Origin: BJGO01 sp039810885
GTDB taxonomy: Bacteria > Bacteroidota > Bacteroidia > Chitinophagales > UBA10324
Assembly: GCA_039810885.1 (NCBI GenBank)
Contig: JBDHXV010000002.1
Location: 1 to 64,000, forward strand
Length of the DNA stretch: 64,000 nt
Direction: 5' to 3'
Shown piece after piece: positions 8,972 to 18,825 of the stretch (positions within the stretch are counted from its first letter, which is position 1; every line of letters starts with the position of its first letter). Under the pieces are notes generated by a model that was not told the DNA's origin, searched no databases, and saw only the letters and a program-made list of their open reading frames with translations. A program made the position numbers and the translations under genes.

Positions 8972-10162
8972 ATGAATGCCCATAGATTTTTCTTTTTATT
9001 GATTTCCATACTTTTTACTTGTAAAAGTTTAGCCCAATATAACTTTTACAGTCGTGATATACTGACCGGCGCAGATCAAACGGAGCGATACGTACCTCTC
9101 TTAAAGGACAAGCGTGTTGGGCTTATTGTTAATCAAACTTCGGTTATCGGCAAAACACATTTAGTCGATACCTTGCTTAAACTAAACGTAAACGTTAAAA
9201 CCATTTTCGCTCCCGAACATGGTTTCAGGGGAGATGCTGATGCAGGAGCCGATATCAATAACATGTTTGATGAGATAACACATCTTCCCGTAATCTCCAT
9301 ATATGGAAAAAAGAAGGGGCCTGACTCAAGCGACCTGGCCGATCTGGATATTATTGTATTCGATATTCAAGATGTAGGTGTACGTTTCTATACATATATC
9401 AGCTCCTTACAATATGTAATGGAAGCCTGCGCACGTAATCAAAAGCCGTTACTCATCTTAGACCGTCCAAACCCTAATGGATTTTATATTGATGGTCCTG
9501 TTCTTGAAAGAAACTTCGCTTCGTTTGTAGGGATGCAGCCTGTGCCTGTGGTTTATGGGTTAACTATTGGAGAATATGCTACCATGCTTAATGGTGAAAA
9601 GTGGTTACGAGATTCTTTACGTTGCAATATTCAAATTATGACGTGCCGGTACTACACTCATAAATCTTTATATGAATTACCCGTGCACCCAAGCCCTAAC
9701 CTGACTACAATGAATGCGATATTCCTATATCCTACCTTGTGTTTCTTTGAAGGAACCATTGTAAGCGTTGGCAGAGGAACGGATATGCCTTTTCAAATTT
9801 TCGGATACCCTTACAACCCGCGAGGAACTTATTCATTCACTCCCAGAGTTACTAAAGGCAATCTGAACCCGCTATACCTGAATAAGGCTTGTACGGGGTT
9901 CGACTTGAGTAATTATAATGTAGGATATTACTTGAATAAACGCTCCATCTTTCTATCGTATCTTATCGATATGTATCAGGCGGCTTTAAATAAGCCTAAG
10001 TTCTTTAATGACTTCTTTGATAAACTTGCGGGTACGGATAAGCTTCGTAAAGACATCATTGCAGGTAAAGGAGAACATGAAATACGCGCATCATGGCAAG
10101 ATGACATCAAACGTTATAAGGCTATTCGAAAGAAGTATTTACTTTATCCTGATTTTGAGTAA
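8972..10162 (+). CDS. DUF1343 / NamZ-like exo-beta-N-acetylmuramidase
   Basis: This 396-residue secreted protein has a signal peptide (MNAHRFFFLLISILFTCKSLAQ). Its DUF1343 core has the motifs KRVGLIVNQTSVI, IFAPEHGFRGDADAGA, PVISIYG, DIIVFDIQDVGVRFYTYISS, LILDRPNPNG and FFEGTIVSVGRGTDMPFQ. The founding characterised member, Bacillus NamZ, removes N-acetylmuramic acid from the non-reducing end of peptidoglycan fragments. The equivalent role here, in the periplasm for murein turnover, is inferred. It is transcribed away from the LolE-like gene, with 63 bases between them. Confidence 0.85.
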   Translation: MNAHRFFFLLISILFTCKSLAQYNFYSRDILTGADQTERYVPLLKDKRVGLIVNQTSVIGKTHLVDTLLKLNVNVKTIFAPEHGFRGDADAGADINNMFDEITHLPVISIYGKKKGPDSSDLADLDIIVFDIQDVGVRFYTYISSLQYVMEACARNQKPLLILDRPNPNGFYIDGPVLERNFASFVGMQPVPVVYGLTIGEYATMLNGEKWLRDSLRCNIQIMTCRYYTHKSLYELPVHPSPNLTTMNAIFLYPTLCFFEGTIVSVGRGTDMPFQIFGYPYNPRGTYSFTPRVTKGNLNPLYLNKACTGFDLSNYNVGYYLNKRSIFLSYLIDMYQAALNKPKFFNDFFDKLAGTDKLRKDIIAGKGEHEIRASWQDDIKRYKAIRKKYLLYPDFE

Positions 10163-10210
10163 TCCGTAGTACGAATTAGGCTTGAGCAAGACAAGAGTTT
10201 GTTAAGGTGC

Positions 10211-12091
10211 TTAATTTACTATAGCCGGTTCTTCTAACTCTTCTTTAACAATATCTGCTTCGACCCTCAAATGATCTATGATAAAGTTTTGGCGGTCGGG
10301 TGTGTTTTTACCCATATAATATTCTAACAACTGCTGAATGGGAATATCCGGGCGAAGTATAACGGGAGTAAGCTTTATTTCATCGCTGATGAAACGTTCG
10401 AATTCGTCGGGACTTATTTCTCCCAATCCTTTAAAGCGTGTTATTTCCGGCTTACCGCCTAATTGCAGTATAGCTTTAGATTTTTCGGATTCCGTATAGC
10501 AGTAAAATGTCTTTTGCTTATTGCGTACACGAAAAAGTGGTGTTTCTAAAATATAAAGGTGACCATTCTTAACCAAATCAGGAAAAAATTGCAAAAAGAA
10601 AGTGAGCATCAACAATCGAATATGCATGCCGTCCACATCGGCATCTGTAGCCAACACGATTCGATTATATCGTAACGTATCTAATCCTTCCTCAATATTC
10701 AAAGCATGCTGCAAAAGATTAAACTCCTCATTTTCATAGACTACCTTTTTAGAAAGCCCAAAGCAATTTAACGGTTTACCACGCAAACTGAATACAGCTT
10801 GTGTTTCCACACTGCGCGATTTTGTAAGTGAACCGCTTGCCGAATCGCCTTCGGTAATAAACAAAGTGGATTCTAATCGATGTTCGTTCTTTTCATCATC
10901 AAGATGCACTCTGCAATCGCGTAATTTTTTATTGTGTAATGCCGCTTTCTTAGCACGCTCATTGGCCAGCTTCTTTATGCCTGCCATATCCTTTCGCTCT
11001 CGTTCACTTTGTTGAATTCGTTTCAGCAAAGCATCTGCTGTTGCCGGGTTCTTATGTAAGAAATTATCTAGTTCGCGAGATAGGAACTCAATAACATAAT
11101 TACGAATGCTAGGCCCGCCTTCATACATATAGGTAGATCCCAGCTTTGTTTTTGTTTGTGATTCAAAGACCGGCTCTTGTACCCTGATGCTGATAGCAGC
11201 AATAATACTTTCCCGAATATCACCGGCTTCAAAATCCTTCTTGTAAAAATCGCGTACCGTCTTAACAAGTGCTTCTCTAAATGCCGCTAAATGCGTGCCC
11301 CCTTGTGTGGTGTACTGCCCGTTGACAAATGAATAATATTCTTCACCATATTGATTATGATGTGAAAGAGATACTTCAATATCTTCTCCTTTAAGATGAA
11401 TAATTGGATAACGAATTTCTTCATTGTTTACCTTGCGTTTTAATAAATCCAGTAATCCGTCTTTAGAATAATAGTTCTTGCCATTAAGACTAATTGTCAA
11501 TCCTGCGTTTAGAAATACATAATTCCAAATTTGATTTTCTACAAACTCATTGATGAAATGATAATTTTTAAAAATGGTAGAATCGGGGATAAAACTTATC
11601 GCAGTACCATTCTTCTCATTTGACTTTTCTTCTTTGTGATCTTTTTTCATCTCGCCACGTTCAAACTCAGCCACTTTTGTTTTACCATCTCGCACACTTT
11701 GTACTTTGAAATAGGCAGATAAAGCATTCACTGCTTTTGTGCCCACACCATTTAACCCGACTGACTTTTGAAATGCCTTGGAATCATATTTTGCGCCGGT
11801 GTTTATGCGCGATACACAATCAATGACCTTACCTAAAGGTATGCCGCGGCCATAATCACGTATCGTCACTTTACCTTCTTCAATATGCACATCGATGGTC
11901 TTCCCGAAATTCATCTGAAATTCATCAATGCTATTATCAATCACTTCTTTTAATAAGACATAAATGCCATCATCGGGCGAAGATCCATCACCCAATTTGC
12001 CAATATACATTCCCGGGCGTATGCGAATATGTTCTTTCCAGTCGAGAGAGCGGATAGATTCTTCTGTATAAAGATTTTCCTGTTTTGCCAT
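10211..12091 (-). CDS. parE: DNA topoisomerase IV subunit B
   Basis: This 626-residue type IIA topoisomerase B subunit has the GHKL ATPase motifs RIRPGMYIGKLGD, EVIDNSIDEF, RDYGRGIPLG and GLNGVGTKAVNAL. The transducer contains FVNGQYTTQGGTHLAAFREAL. The TOPRIM domain has ITEGDSASGSL and ATDADVDGMHIRLLMLTFF. The DVDGMHIR wording and the ending EYYMGKNTPDRQNFI fit the Bacteroidota ParE group better than GyrB, which usually has DVDGSHIRTLLLTFF. It relaxes and decatenates DNA with ParC, whose gene is not next to it. Confidence 0.88.
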   Translation of the reverse strand: MAKQENLYTEESIRSLDWKEHIRIRPGMYIGKLGDGSSPDDGIYVLLKEVIDNSIDEFQMNFGKTIDVHIEEGKVTIRDYGRGIPLGKVIDCVSRINTGAKYDSKAFQKSVGLNGVGTKAVNALSAYFKVQSVRDGKTKVAEFERGEMKKDHKEEKSNEKNGTAISFIPDSTIFKNYHFINEFVENQIWNYVFLNAGLTISLNGKNYYSKDGLLDLLKRKVNNEEIRYPIIHLKGEDIEVSLSHHNQYGEEYYSFVNGQYTTQGGTHLAAFREALVKTVRDFYKKDFEAGDIRESIIAAISIRVQEPVFESQTKTKLGSTYMYEGGPSIRNYVIEFLSRELDNFLHKNPATADALLKRIQQSERERKDMAGIKKLANERAKKAALHNKKLRDCRVHLDDEKNEHRLESTLFITEGDSASGSLTKSRSVETQAVFSLRGKPLNCFGLSKKVVYENEEFNLLQHALNIEEGLDTLRYNRIVLATDADVDGMHIRLLMLTFFLQFFPDLVKNGHLYILETPLFRVRNKQKTFYCYTESEKSKAILQLGGKPEITRFKGLGEISPDEFERFISDEIKLTPVILRPDIPIQQLLEYYMGKNTPDRQNFIIDHLRVEADIVKEELEEPAIVN

Positions 12092-12225
12092 AAAAATTTA
12101 TTGTTGTTAAAGTTAACATCTCATAGAGAACAGCAACGTAAACAAAGTCCCCTTACGTGGTTTATTGTATATTTTGTAAAACAAATATCAGTTAAGCATT
12201 CCATTCTAATTTTTAGTTTTACATC

Positions 12226-13455
12226 ATGGAAAACATGAAACATTTTAAAGGCTTCGGTTCCTTGTGCGCACATTCGGCTATTCGCGAGCACGACCAGCAC
12301 AGTCACATGGAAGCGATTTATCCTACTTCCACTTATGCTTATGAAGACCCTGAGCAACTAATGCGATTATTCGGAGGGCAGGAGTCGGGATATATCTATT
12401 CACGTATGGGGAACCCTACTTTCAGGTATGCCGCTGATAAAATCGCCGTAATGGAAGCATTCGGATTATTAGATGAAAACAGCAACCCGATAAAATTACA
12501 TTGCATGCTGTTTAGTAGTGGAATGGGGGCTATCAGCGCCTTGATATTAAGTGCCGTAAAGCCGGGTGAGAAAATCATTACGCAAGGAAATCTTTACGGC
12601 GGCACCGACGAGCTGCTCCATAAAGTGCTCAAGCCGCTTAACATAGATTCTTATCTTGTTGATTTGCATGATCTGAATACGGTTGAAGACATTTTACAAA
12701 AGGATAAGAACATCAAATTGCTTTATCTGGAGACTCCGGCTAATCCTACTCTCACGTGTTACGATATAGAGAAACTCGCTAAGCTAGCAAAACAATATAG
12801 AGTGCATTGTGCCGTGGACAATACTTTTGCTACACCCTATCTTCAACAACCTTTTAATTTAGGGGCTGACTTTGTAGTACATTCTACAACAAAATATTTG
12901 AATGGGCACGGTAATGCTATCGGTGGTGCTGTAGTAGTGCGAGATGAGAATTATTTTAAAAATCATTTGTTCCCCGTTATGAAATCGGTAGGCATCAATG
13001 CCAACCCGTTTGACGCCTGGTTATTATCTACCGGATTAAAAACACTAGAACTTAGAATGCAGCGGCATTGCGATAATGCGTTGGCAATGGCAAATGTTTT
13101 TGAAAATCACCCGGCAGTAAAAAAAGTAAATTATCCCGGACTGAAATCACATCCCGATTATAAGTTATGTTCCAAACAAATGTCTCGACCCGGAGCGATG
13201 ATGAGTATAGATTTGAAAGGCGGCATGGAATCTGCAAAAATATTTATCTCGTCTTTACGGCTTGCTACTTTAGCCGTTTCTCTTGGCACCGTTGACACTA
13301 TTGTACAACATCCTGCTTCAATGTCTCATGCTAAAATGGATAAAGCACAGCGTGAATCATACAACATTACGGATGGACTGATACGGATATCAATCGGGAT
13401 TGAAAATATTGAAGATCTCAAGGAAGATTTCACTCAGGCATTAAATAAATGTTAA
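12226..13455 (+). CDS. Cys/Met metabolism PLP enzyme (methionine gamma-lyase-like)
   Basis: This 409-residue PLP enzyme of the cystathionine gamma-synthase fold has YIYSRMGNPT near residue 64, GMGAISALIL, the aspartate in HCAVDNTFATPYLQQP and the PLP lysine in HSTTKYLNGHG. LGTVDTIVQHPASMSHAKM and ITDGLIRISIGIENIEDL are in the C-terminal domain. Candidates are methionine gamma-lyase, O-acetylhomoserine sulfhydrylase and cystathionine gamma-lyase, which residues alone cannot separate. The length and the DAWLLSTGLKTLELRMQRH segment fit any of these. It is followed by fmt six bases later, so methionine metabolism and initiator tRNA formylation may be co-expressed. Confidence 0.85.
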   Translation: MENMKHFKGFGSLCAHSAIREHDQHSHMEAIYPTSTYAYEDPEQLMRLFGGQESGYIYSRMGNPTFRYAADKIAVMEAFGLLDENSNPIKLHCMLFSSGMGAISALILSAVKPGEKIITQGNLYGGTDELLHKVLKPLNIDSYLVDLHDLNTVEDILQKDKNIKLLYLETPANPTLTCYDIEKLAKLAKQYRVHCAVDNTFATPYLQQPFNLGADFVVHSTTKYLNGHGNAIGGAVVVRDENYFKNHLFPVMKSVGINANPFDAWLLSTGLKTLELRMQRHCDNALAMANVFENHPAVKKVNYPGLKSHPDYKLCSKQMSRPGAMMSIDLKGGMESAKIFISSLRLATLAVSLGTVDTIVQHPASMSHAKMDKAQRESYNITDGLIRISIGIENIEDLKEDFTQALNKC

Positions 13456-13461
13456 CTCCTG

Positions 13462-14391
13462 ATGGCCGATAAGCTTCGTATCGTCTTTATGGGAACACCT
13501 GAGTTTGCCGTATCCTCTCTGAAGGCATTGTTGGATGCAGGAGAGCATGTCATTGCCGTAGTTACAGCACCCGACAAGCTTGCAGGGCGAGGAATGCAGC
13601 TTGCCTCCTCTCCTGTTAAGAAATTCGCTTTAGAACATGGGCTTCGGATTCTGCAACCCGAGAAGTTAAAAAGTGAATCTTTCATTCAAACTTTAAAAGA
13701 ACTTCAACCCGACTTGGCAATCGTAGTTGCATTTCGCATGCTTCCGGAAATTGTATGGAGTTTACCTAAATTAGGTACCTTCAACTTGCATGCTTCTTTA
13801 CTGCCCCAATACCGCGGCGCAGCCCCTATTCATTGGGCTGTAATTAACGGAGAAACTGAAACAGGAGTAACAACATTCTTTTTAAAACACGAGATAGATA
13901 CCGGAGAAATTATACTTCAACAAAAGGTTAATATTGGCAGCACTGAAACGACAGGTGATCTGTATGAAAAGCTCCGGCAGATCGGGGCAATACTCGTTGT
14001 GAAAACAGTAAACCTGATTGAAAAAGGTCAAATAAAATCTACTCCGCAACCCAACATAATGCATCTGAAGCTTGCCCCGAAGATATTTAAAGAGATGTGC
14101 CGCATAGACTGGGGAAAAAGTGGTGCTGTTATTTTCAACTTTGTTCGCGGGTTAAGCCCTATGCCTGGTGCATTTACCATTGCTGATGGAAAGGTTTTAA
14201 AAATTTACCGTGTCCAATTTGAACCTCTTAGTCACCAGTTACCCGTAGCTCAGGTTCTAATTCAAGATAACAAAATTTGTGTTGCAGTACGTGATGGGTT
14301 TATTGTATTGCTTGACTTGCAAGCAGAAGGTAAAAAACGAATGAATGCCTCTGAATGGTTACTTGGTAACACAATTAATAAATTAGAATAA
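13462..14391 (+). CDS. fmt: methionyl-tRNA formyltransferase
   Basis: This 309-residue protein begins LRIVFMGTPEFAVSSL. It carries the formyltransferase signature FNLHASLLPQYRGAAPIHWAVINGETETGV, with the catalytic N-H-D set (N in FNLHAS, H in NLHAS, D in HEIDTGEI). The C-terminal OB-like domain starts near residue 205 (CRIDWGKSG). It transfers a formyl group from 10-formyl-THF to Met-tRNAfMet in the cytosol. Its TAA overlaps the ATG of the peptidase gene by one base (TAATG). Confidence 0.96.
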   Translation: MADKLRIVFMGTPEFAVSSLKALLDAGEHVIAVVTAPDKLAGRGMQLASSPVKKFALEHGLRILQPEKLKSESFIQTLKELQPDLAIVVAFRMLPEIVWSLPKLGTFNLHASLLPQYRGAAPIHWAVINGETETGVTTFFLKHEIDTGEIILQQKVNIGSTETTGDLYEKLRQIGAILVVKTVNLIEKGQIKSTPQPNIMHLKLAPKIFKEMCRIDWGKSGAVIFNFVRGLSPMPGAFTIADGKVLKIYRVQFEPLSHQLPVAQVLIQDNKICVAVRDGFIVLLDLQAEGKKRMNASEWLLGNTINKLE

Positions 14392-16145
14392 TGTTGTTGT
14401 TTCTTCTTACTTCCCTGCTTCAACTACCGGCTTCCGACAGTTTGTTAACTCCTTTTGAAAAAGGAAATGGCAATCAAACGTGCACCTACGAAGAATGTAT
14501 CAACTACTATGAGCTACTGACCAAGCGATTTGACATTTGCAAGTTAGAAACATTTGGCACGACATCTATTGGGAAGCCTCTACACCTTTTTACTATTGAT
14601 AAAGACAAGAAATTCACCCGAACATCTGCAACAGAGAAAAACAAAGTGGTACTCTTCATTAACAATGGTATTCATCCGGGTGAGCCTGACGGTATAGATG
14701 CCTCTATGATGTTTGCCCGCGATGTGTTGATGAAAGGCGAACTGAGAGCATTATTGAATCATTGCATCATCGTAATTATTCCGGCATATAATATTAGCGG
14801 CATGTTGAATAGAAACAGCACACTTCGTGTAAATCAAAATGGACCTGAATCATACGGCTTTCGTGCTAACAGACAATATCTTGATTTAAACAGAGATTTT
14901 ATTAAATGCGACTCAAAAGAAGCACTCACATTTAATGAAATGTTTTCATTATGGAGCCCTGAGATTTTTTTAGATACGCACGTAACGAATGGTGCCGATT
15001 ATCAATATGTAATGACCTATGTGCCTACGCACCCCGATAAGTTACATCCCTTATTGGCAAACTATGAACGTGTACAACTTATTCCCGAATTAGAAAAGAG
15101 AATGAAAGACGCCGGCTTTGAAATGACCCCCTATGTAAACCTGAAAAGCACCACTCCCGATAGTGGCATTATAAGCTTCTTTGATTCAGGCCGATATAGT
15201 ACCGGCTATGCTGCAATGCATAACTGCATTGGCTTTATGCCGGAATCTCACATGCTCAAGCCTTATAAACAACGCGTAACTGCAACCTATACTTTTCTAC
15301 TGCAAACCTTAAATATCCTATATCAAGATGCAGATATTATTGTAACAAATAAACGTAAGGCTGATGATGAGGTAAAAAAACAAAAAGAATTTGTATTACA
15401 ATGGCAATTGAATGAAAAGAAAGTATCCACAATACCATTTAAGGGTTATGAAGCAGAGTACTCGCTAAGTTCGGTAACCGGATTAAAACAAATACACTAC
15501 AATCGTTCTAAACCATTTACAAAAGATGTCTTTTATTATGCGAATTATATACCGAGGAAGAGTACGAACAAACCAATAGCCTATCTTATCCCTCAGTGTT
15601 ATGAAGCCATTATAGAACGACTTCAAAAGAATGGAGTCCTTTTGCAACAAGTTAAAAAAGATACTTCGATCGAATTGTCCACTATTCGAATTTCACAATT
15701 CTCCACTTCGCCACATCCTTCTGAAGGACATTATCCTCATGAGGAAGTCGATTACTCGTTATCCAATAAAATGCAGGTACAAATATTCAAAGGAGATTGC
15801 ATTGTACTCTGTAATCAATCTTTGAATCATTATATAATTGAAACCTTAGAGCCTGATGCTGAAGATAGTTTCTTTACTTGGAATTTCTTTGATGCAACGA
15901 TGCAACGAAAGGAGTATTTCTCTGCCTATGTATTTGAACCTCTTGCCGAAACTATCCTTCGGGATAATATGGAATTAAGAAATGAGTTTGAACAAAAGAA
16001 AAAAACAGATACAATCTTCGCAGGCGATGCCCATCTACAATTAAAATTCATCTATGAACGTTCTCAATATGCAGAACCTTGGTATAAGATATATCCTATT
16101 TATCGTTTGAACTCAGAGTCTGAATTAAACTCTATCATACATTAA
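14391..16145 (+). CDS. M14-family zinc carboxypeptidase with C-terminal extension
   Basis: This 584-residue protein has an N-terminal hydrophobic start (MLLFLLTSLLQL) that is probably a signal peptide. The M14 metal motif is HPGEP (H95, E98), with the third ligand in DTHVTNGADYQY. The substrate-binding DLNRDF and a likely catalytic glutamate in MPESHMLKPYKQRV are present. The catalytic domain ends near residue 310. About 270 further residues form a second domain of unknown role. Such proteins are periplasmic or secreted and remove C-terminal residues from peptides or murein stems; the substrate is unknown. It is the last gene of a three-gene run with the PLP enzyme and fmt. Confidence 0.85.
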   Translation: MLLFLLTSLLQLPASDSLLTPFEKGNGNQTCTYEECINYYELLTKRFDICKLETFGTTSIGKPLHLFTIDKDKKFTRTSATEKNKVVLFINNGIHPGEPDGIDASMMFARDVLMKGELRALLNHCIIVIIPAYNISGMLNRNSTLRVNQNGPESYGFRANRQYLDLNRDFIKCDSKEALTFNEMFSLWSPEIFLDTHVTNGADYQYVMTYVPTHPDKLHPLLANYERVQLIPELEKRMKDAGFEMTPYVNLKSTTPDSGIISFFDSGRYSTGYAAMHNCIGFMPESHMLKPYKQRVTATYTFLLQTLNILYQDADIIVTNKRKADDEVKKQKEFVLQWQLNEKKVSTIPFKGYEAEYSLSSVTGLKQIHYNRSKPFTKDVFYYANYIPRKSTNKPIAYLIPQCYEAIIERLQKNGVLLQQVKKDTSIELSTIRISQFSTSPHPSEGHYPHEEVDYSLSNKMQVQIFKGDCIVLCNQSLNHYIIETLEPDAEDSFFTWNFFDATMQRKEYFSAYVFEPLAETILRDNMELRNEFEQKKKTDTIFAGDAHLQLKFIYERSQYAEPWYKIYPIYRLNSESELNSIIH

Positions 16146-16147
16146 TC

Positions 16148-17098
16148 TTAAAACCACCTCTGGCGAATAAAGAACCAGAGTAGAAGAAGTGATAATATGA
16201 TGGAGCCTCCCAAGATATAATAGAATGACCATGGGCTATTCTCACCCGGAACGGCAACGTTCATTCCATAGAACGATGCAATCAAGGTAGGAATCATTAA
16301 AATAATTGTTACGGAAGTAAGTCGTTTCATTACCACATTCAGATTATTGGAAATGATGGAAGCGAAAGCATCCATCGTTCCGCTGAGAATATTGGTATAT
16401 ATATTCGCCATTTCCAGTGCTTGCCCGTTATCTACAATCACATCATCAAAGAACTCGGTTATTTCTTCGTTTGACTTTACACTAATGAAATCTATTCGTT
16501 GTGTTTTAAGCATCAACAGCTCATTTGAACGAAGTGAGGTGACAAAATAAACTAATGACTTTTCTATACTAAGCAATTTCGTTAATTCTTCGTTTCGCAT
16601 GGAGGTATAAAGTTCTTTCTCAAACTCATTACGCTCGTGATTAATCTCTTTCAGGAAATACAAAAAGTAGAAGACATTGCGCTCAAATAATTGTGTAACA
16701 AAACGCCCTTTATGCAAAGTAGAAAAATTCTTAACCGTATTATTCAAAAAGCTGTTGATCACCGGATTTTCTTGCGGAGAGATAGTAAGAATCACATTTG
16801 GAGTAATAATAATTCCTATAGGTATGGTTACATACTTCGCATTGCGAATGTCATTATCTTCATTGGCAATAGGTGTTTTTATTACAATTAGTTGGATATC
16901 GTCTTCTTTTTCAAATCGGGAGCGTTCATCTATATCCAGAGAGTCAATTAAAAAGTCAATCGGAATATTAAAATCCGTTGCTATCTGCTTTAAGTTCTCG
17001 TGATTAAAAGGTGGATAAACATTGATCCAACAGCCCTTCTCCGAATGCTGCAAATCCTCGATTTTCCCCTGTGCATTTGTTTTGAAATATCGAATCAT
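16148..17098 (-). CDS. corA: CorA-type magnesium/divalent cation channel
   Basis: Starting at the ATG at 17098 gives 316 residues and the usual CorA N-terminus (MIRYFKTNAQGKIEDL). An upstream in-frame start at 17167 would add 23 residues without CorA character. The large cytoplasmic domain ends in a long helix. Two C-terminal membrane helices flank the selectivity signature YGMNVAVPGE (GMN), and a basic end RQRWF follows. Members form pentameric Mg2+ channels in the inner membrane. The stop lies two bases from the stop of the convergent M14 gene. Confidence 0.92.
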   Translation of the reverse strand: MIRYFKTNAQGKIEDLQHSEKGCWINVYPPFNHENLKQIATDFNIPIDFLIDSLDIDERSRFEKEDDIQLIVIKTPIANEDNDIRNAKYVTIPIGIIITPNVILTISPQENPVINSFLNNTVKNFSTLHKGRFVTQLFERNVFYFLYFLKEINHERNEFEKELYTSMRNEELTKLLSIEKSLVYFVTSLRSNELLMLKTQRIDFISVKSNEEITEFFDDVIVDNGQALEMANIYTNILSGTMDAFASIISNNLNVVMKRLTSVTIILMIPTLIASFYGMNVAVPGENSPWSFYYILGGSIILSLLLLWFFIRQRWF

Positions 17099-17192
17099 AC
17101 TTGTCCATGGTGCTGTTGAATAGTGTCGGCAAAAATAGGACTTACATCGGTATATGAAAACAATCAATTCGATTTAATATTAATTTTAGACT

Positions 17193-17648
17193 ATGATCGT
17201 TGTTCTCCTTATATTGATGCTCGTGGTACAAAGCCCGGAAAAGTTGCCAAAATGGACAGCACAATTGCAAGGTTCCTGGGTAATGAAAAAGAATGCCTAT
17301 AAGATTTATGAACACTGGATAGCTTCGGGCGATACACTTCTGTCAGGCAGTACGTATCTTGTTACAGAAGAAGCTGATTCCGTTCTGATTGAAACAATCG
17401 AGATTAAGTATGAAAATGATACGTTGTATTATGTCCCGACCATCGTTGATGACTTGGATAATCTACCCGTTTATTTAAAATTGACCTCTGCAAATAATCA
17501 ATTGATTGTATTTGAAAATCCAGACAATGATTTCCCGCATAAAATACAATATCGTTTTATAAGCCCCCTTCAGTTAAAGACGAGCATAAGTGGAGAATAT
17601 AAAGGACGCGAGTATATTCTGGATTATGATTTCAAAAAAGTAAAGTAG
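17193..17648 (+). CDS. DUF6265-like secreted protein
   Basis: This 151-residue protein starts with a short hydrophobic stretch (MIVVLLILMLVVQS) that may be a signal peptide. The body looks like a small lipocalin-type barrel: LQGSWVM near the start, then VLIETIEIKYENDTLYYVP, and FENPDNDFPHKIQYRF, a phrase typical of DUF6265 proteins. The function is unknown. It ends three bases from the convergent PD40 gene. Confidence 0.65.
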   Translation: MIVVLLILMLVVQSPEKLPKWTAQLQGSWVMKKNAYKIYEHWIASGDTLLSGSTYLVTEEADSVLIETIEIKYENDTLYYVPTIVDDLDNLPVYLKLTSANNQLIVFENPDNDFPHKIQYRFISPLQLKTSISGEYKGREYILDYDFKKVK

Positions 17649-17651
17649 TTA

Positions 17652-18755
17652 TTACTTCTTTTCTGGTTCCGTAGGCGTGTTACTTGGATTATCAATCCAT
17701 TCTGCAAGGAAAATATTAGTATCATGTGTGCCTCCGTTATTTCGATTACTGCAAAACACTAATAAACTCCCATCACGAGAGAACATAGGGAAAGCATCAA
17801 AAGTATTGGAGTTGGTAATCTTCTCTAATCCGGTTCCATCAACATTTATCATATATAAATTGAACGGGAACCCGCGCTCGTATTCGTAGTTGCTTGCAAA
17901 AATAATTTTCTTGCCCGATGGATGGAAGAAAGGTGCCCAACTTGCTCTAGGCAGGTTAGTAATTTGTTTGGGGTTTGAACCATCTGCATTAGCAATGAAT
18001 AAACTCATGTTCGTGGGCGCAACCAATCCCTGTGCAAGTAAATCCTTATACTCTTTTATTTCTTCATCCGTCTTCGGACGCGATGCACGCCAAACAATCT
18101 TGGTGCCATCGGGAGAAAAGAATGCGCCTCCGTCATAGCCTAAAGTATTCGTGATGCGTTTAATATTCTTGCCATTTAAATCCATTGTATATAAATCTAA
18201 ATCTCCATCGCGGTCGGAGGTAAACAAAATAGTTTTACCATCCGGGGAGACTGTTGCTTCAGCATCGTAAAAATTGTTCTTGGTCAGTTGTTTTAAAATA
18301 TGACCGTCATAATCAGAAAGAAAAATCTCATACGAATTATAAATCGGCCAAACATATTTTTTCAACTTCTCACGATCCGGTACCGGTGGGCACGTATCAG
18401 ATGTTAGATGAGTAGAGGAAAACATAATAATGCTGTCATTCACAAAGTAGCTGCATGTGGTGCGACCTTCACCGGGGCTAATGATATTGTAATAAAATGT
18501 ATCTAACGGATCTGTTGAGCATGCACCCATGTATATCTGATCACATTTAAAGTCTTTATGGTCAGTACGTTGAAAGATGAGCAGGTTACCATCCGAGTTA
18601 AAATAAGCCTCTGCATTATCGCCACCGAAGGTCAATTGTTTCAGAGATTTAAAATGTTTTTCTCCTTCTAAAATAAGCGAAGAATTCTGTGCAAAGCTGC
18701 TTACGGTATGAAAGAGCACAAGCAGTAATGAAGCAAGGTTGCGTATAGTTTTCAT
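17652..18755 (-). CDS. secreted PD40/TolB-like beta-propeller protein
   Basis: The start at 18755 gives 367 residues with a clear signal peptide (MKTIRNLASLLLVLFHTVSSFAQ). Starts at 18764 and 18812 are possible but place extra residues before it. The body has repeated WD40-like PD40 motifs: YDAEATVSPDGKTILFTSDRDGDLDLYTMDLNG, GGAFFSPDGTKIVWRASR, WAPFFHPSGKKIIFASN and FDAFPMFSRDGSLLVFCSNRNNGGTHDTNIFLAEW. This predicts a six-bladed propeller, as in the TolB C-terminal domain. It lacks the TolB N-terminal domain, so a Tol-Pal role is not supported. It is probably a periplasmic binding or scaffold protein. Confidence 0.75.
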   Translation of the reverse strand: MKTIRNLASLLLVLFHTVSSFAQNSSLILEGEKHFKSLKQLTFGGDNAEAYFNSDGNLLIFQRTDHKDFKCDQIYMGACSTDPLDTFYYNIISPGEGRTTCSYFVNDSIIMFSSTHLTSDTCPPVPDREKLKKYVWPIYNSYEIFLSDYDGHILKQLTKNNFYDAEATVSPDGKTILFTSDRDGDLDLYTMDLNGKNIKRITNTLGYDGGAFFSPDGTKIVWRASRPKTDEEIKEYKDLLAQGLVAPTNMSLFIANADGSNPKQITNLPRASWAPFFHPSGKKIIFASNYEYERGFPFNLYMINVDGTGLEKITNSNTFDAFPMFSRDGSLLVFCSNRNNGGTHDTNIFLAEWIDNPSNTPTEPEKK

Positions 18756-18825
18756 AGTATTCATAATAGCAAAAGTAGGGAGAAAACGAATGCTCTCAAT
18801 TGGATTCATCATTTTTACATCAACA

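Noticed and set aside
16677..17003. Plus-strand frame of 108 codons opposite corA
   Set aside because: Antisense shadow of the CorA cytoplasmic domain; no own motifs.
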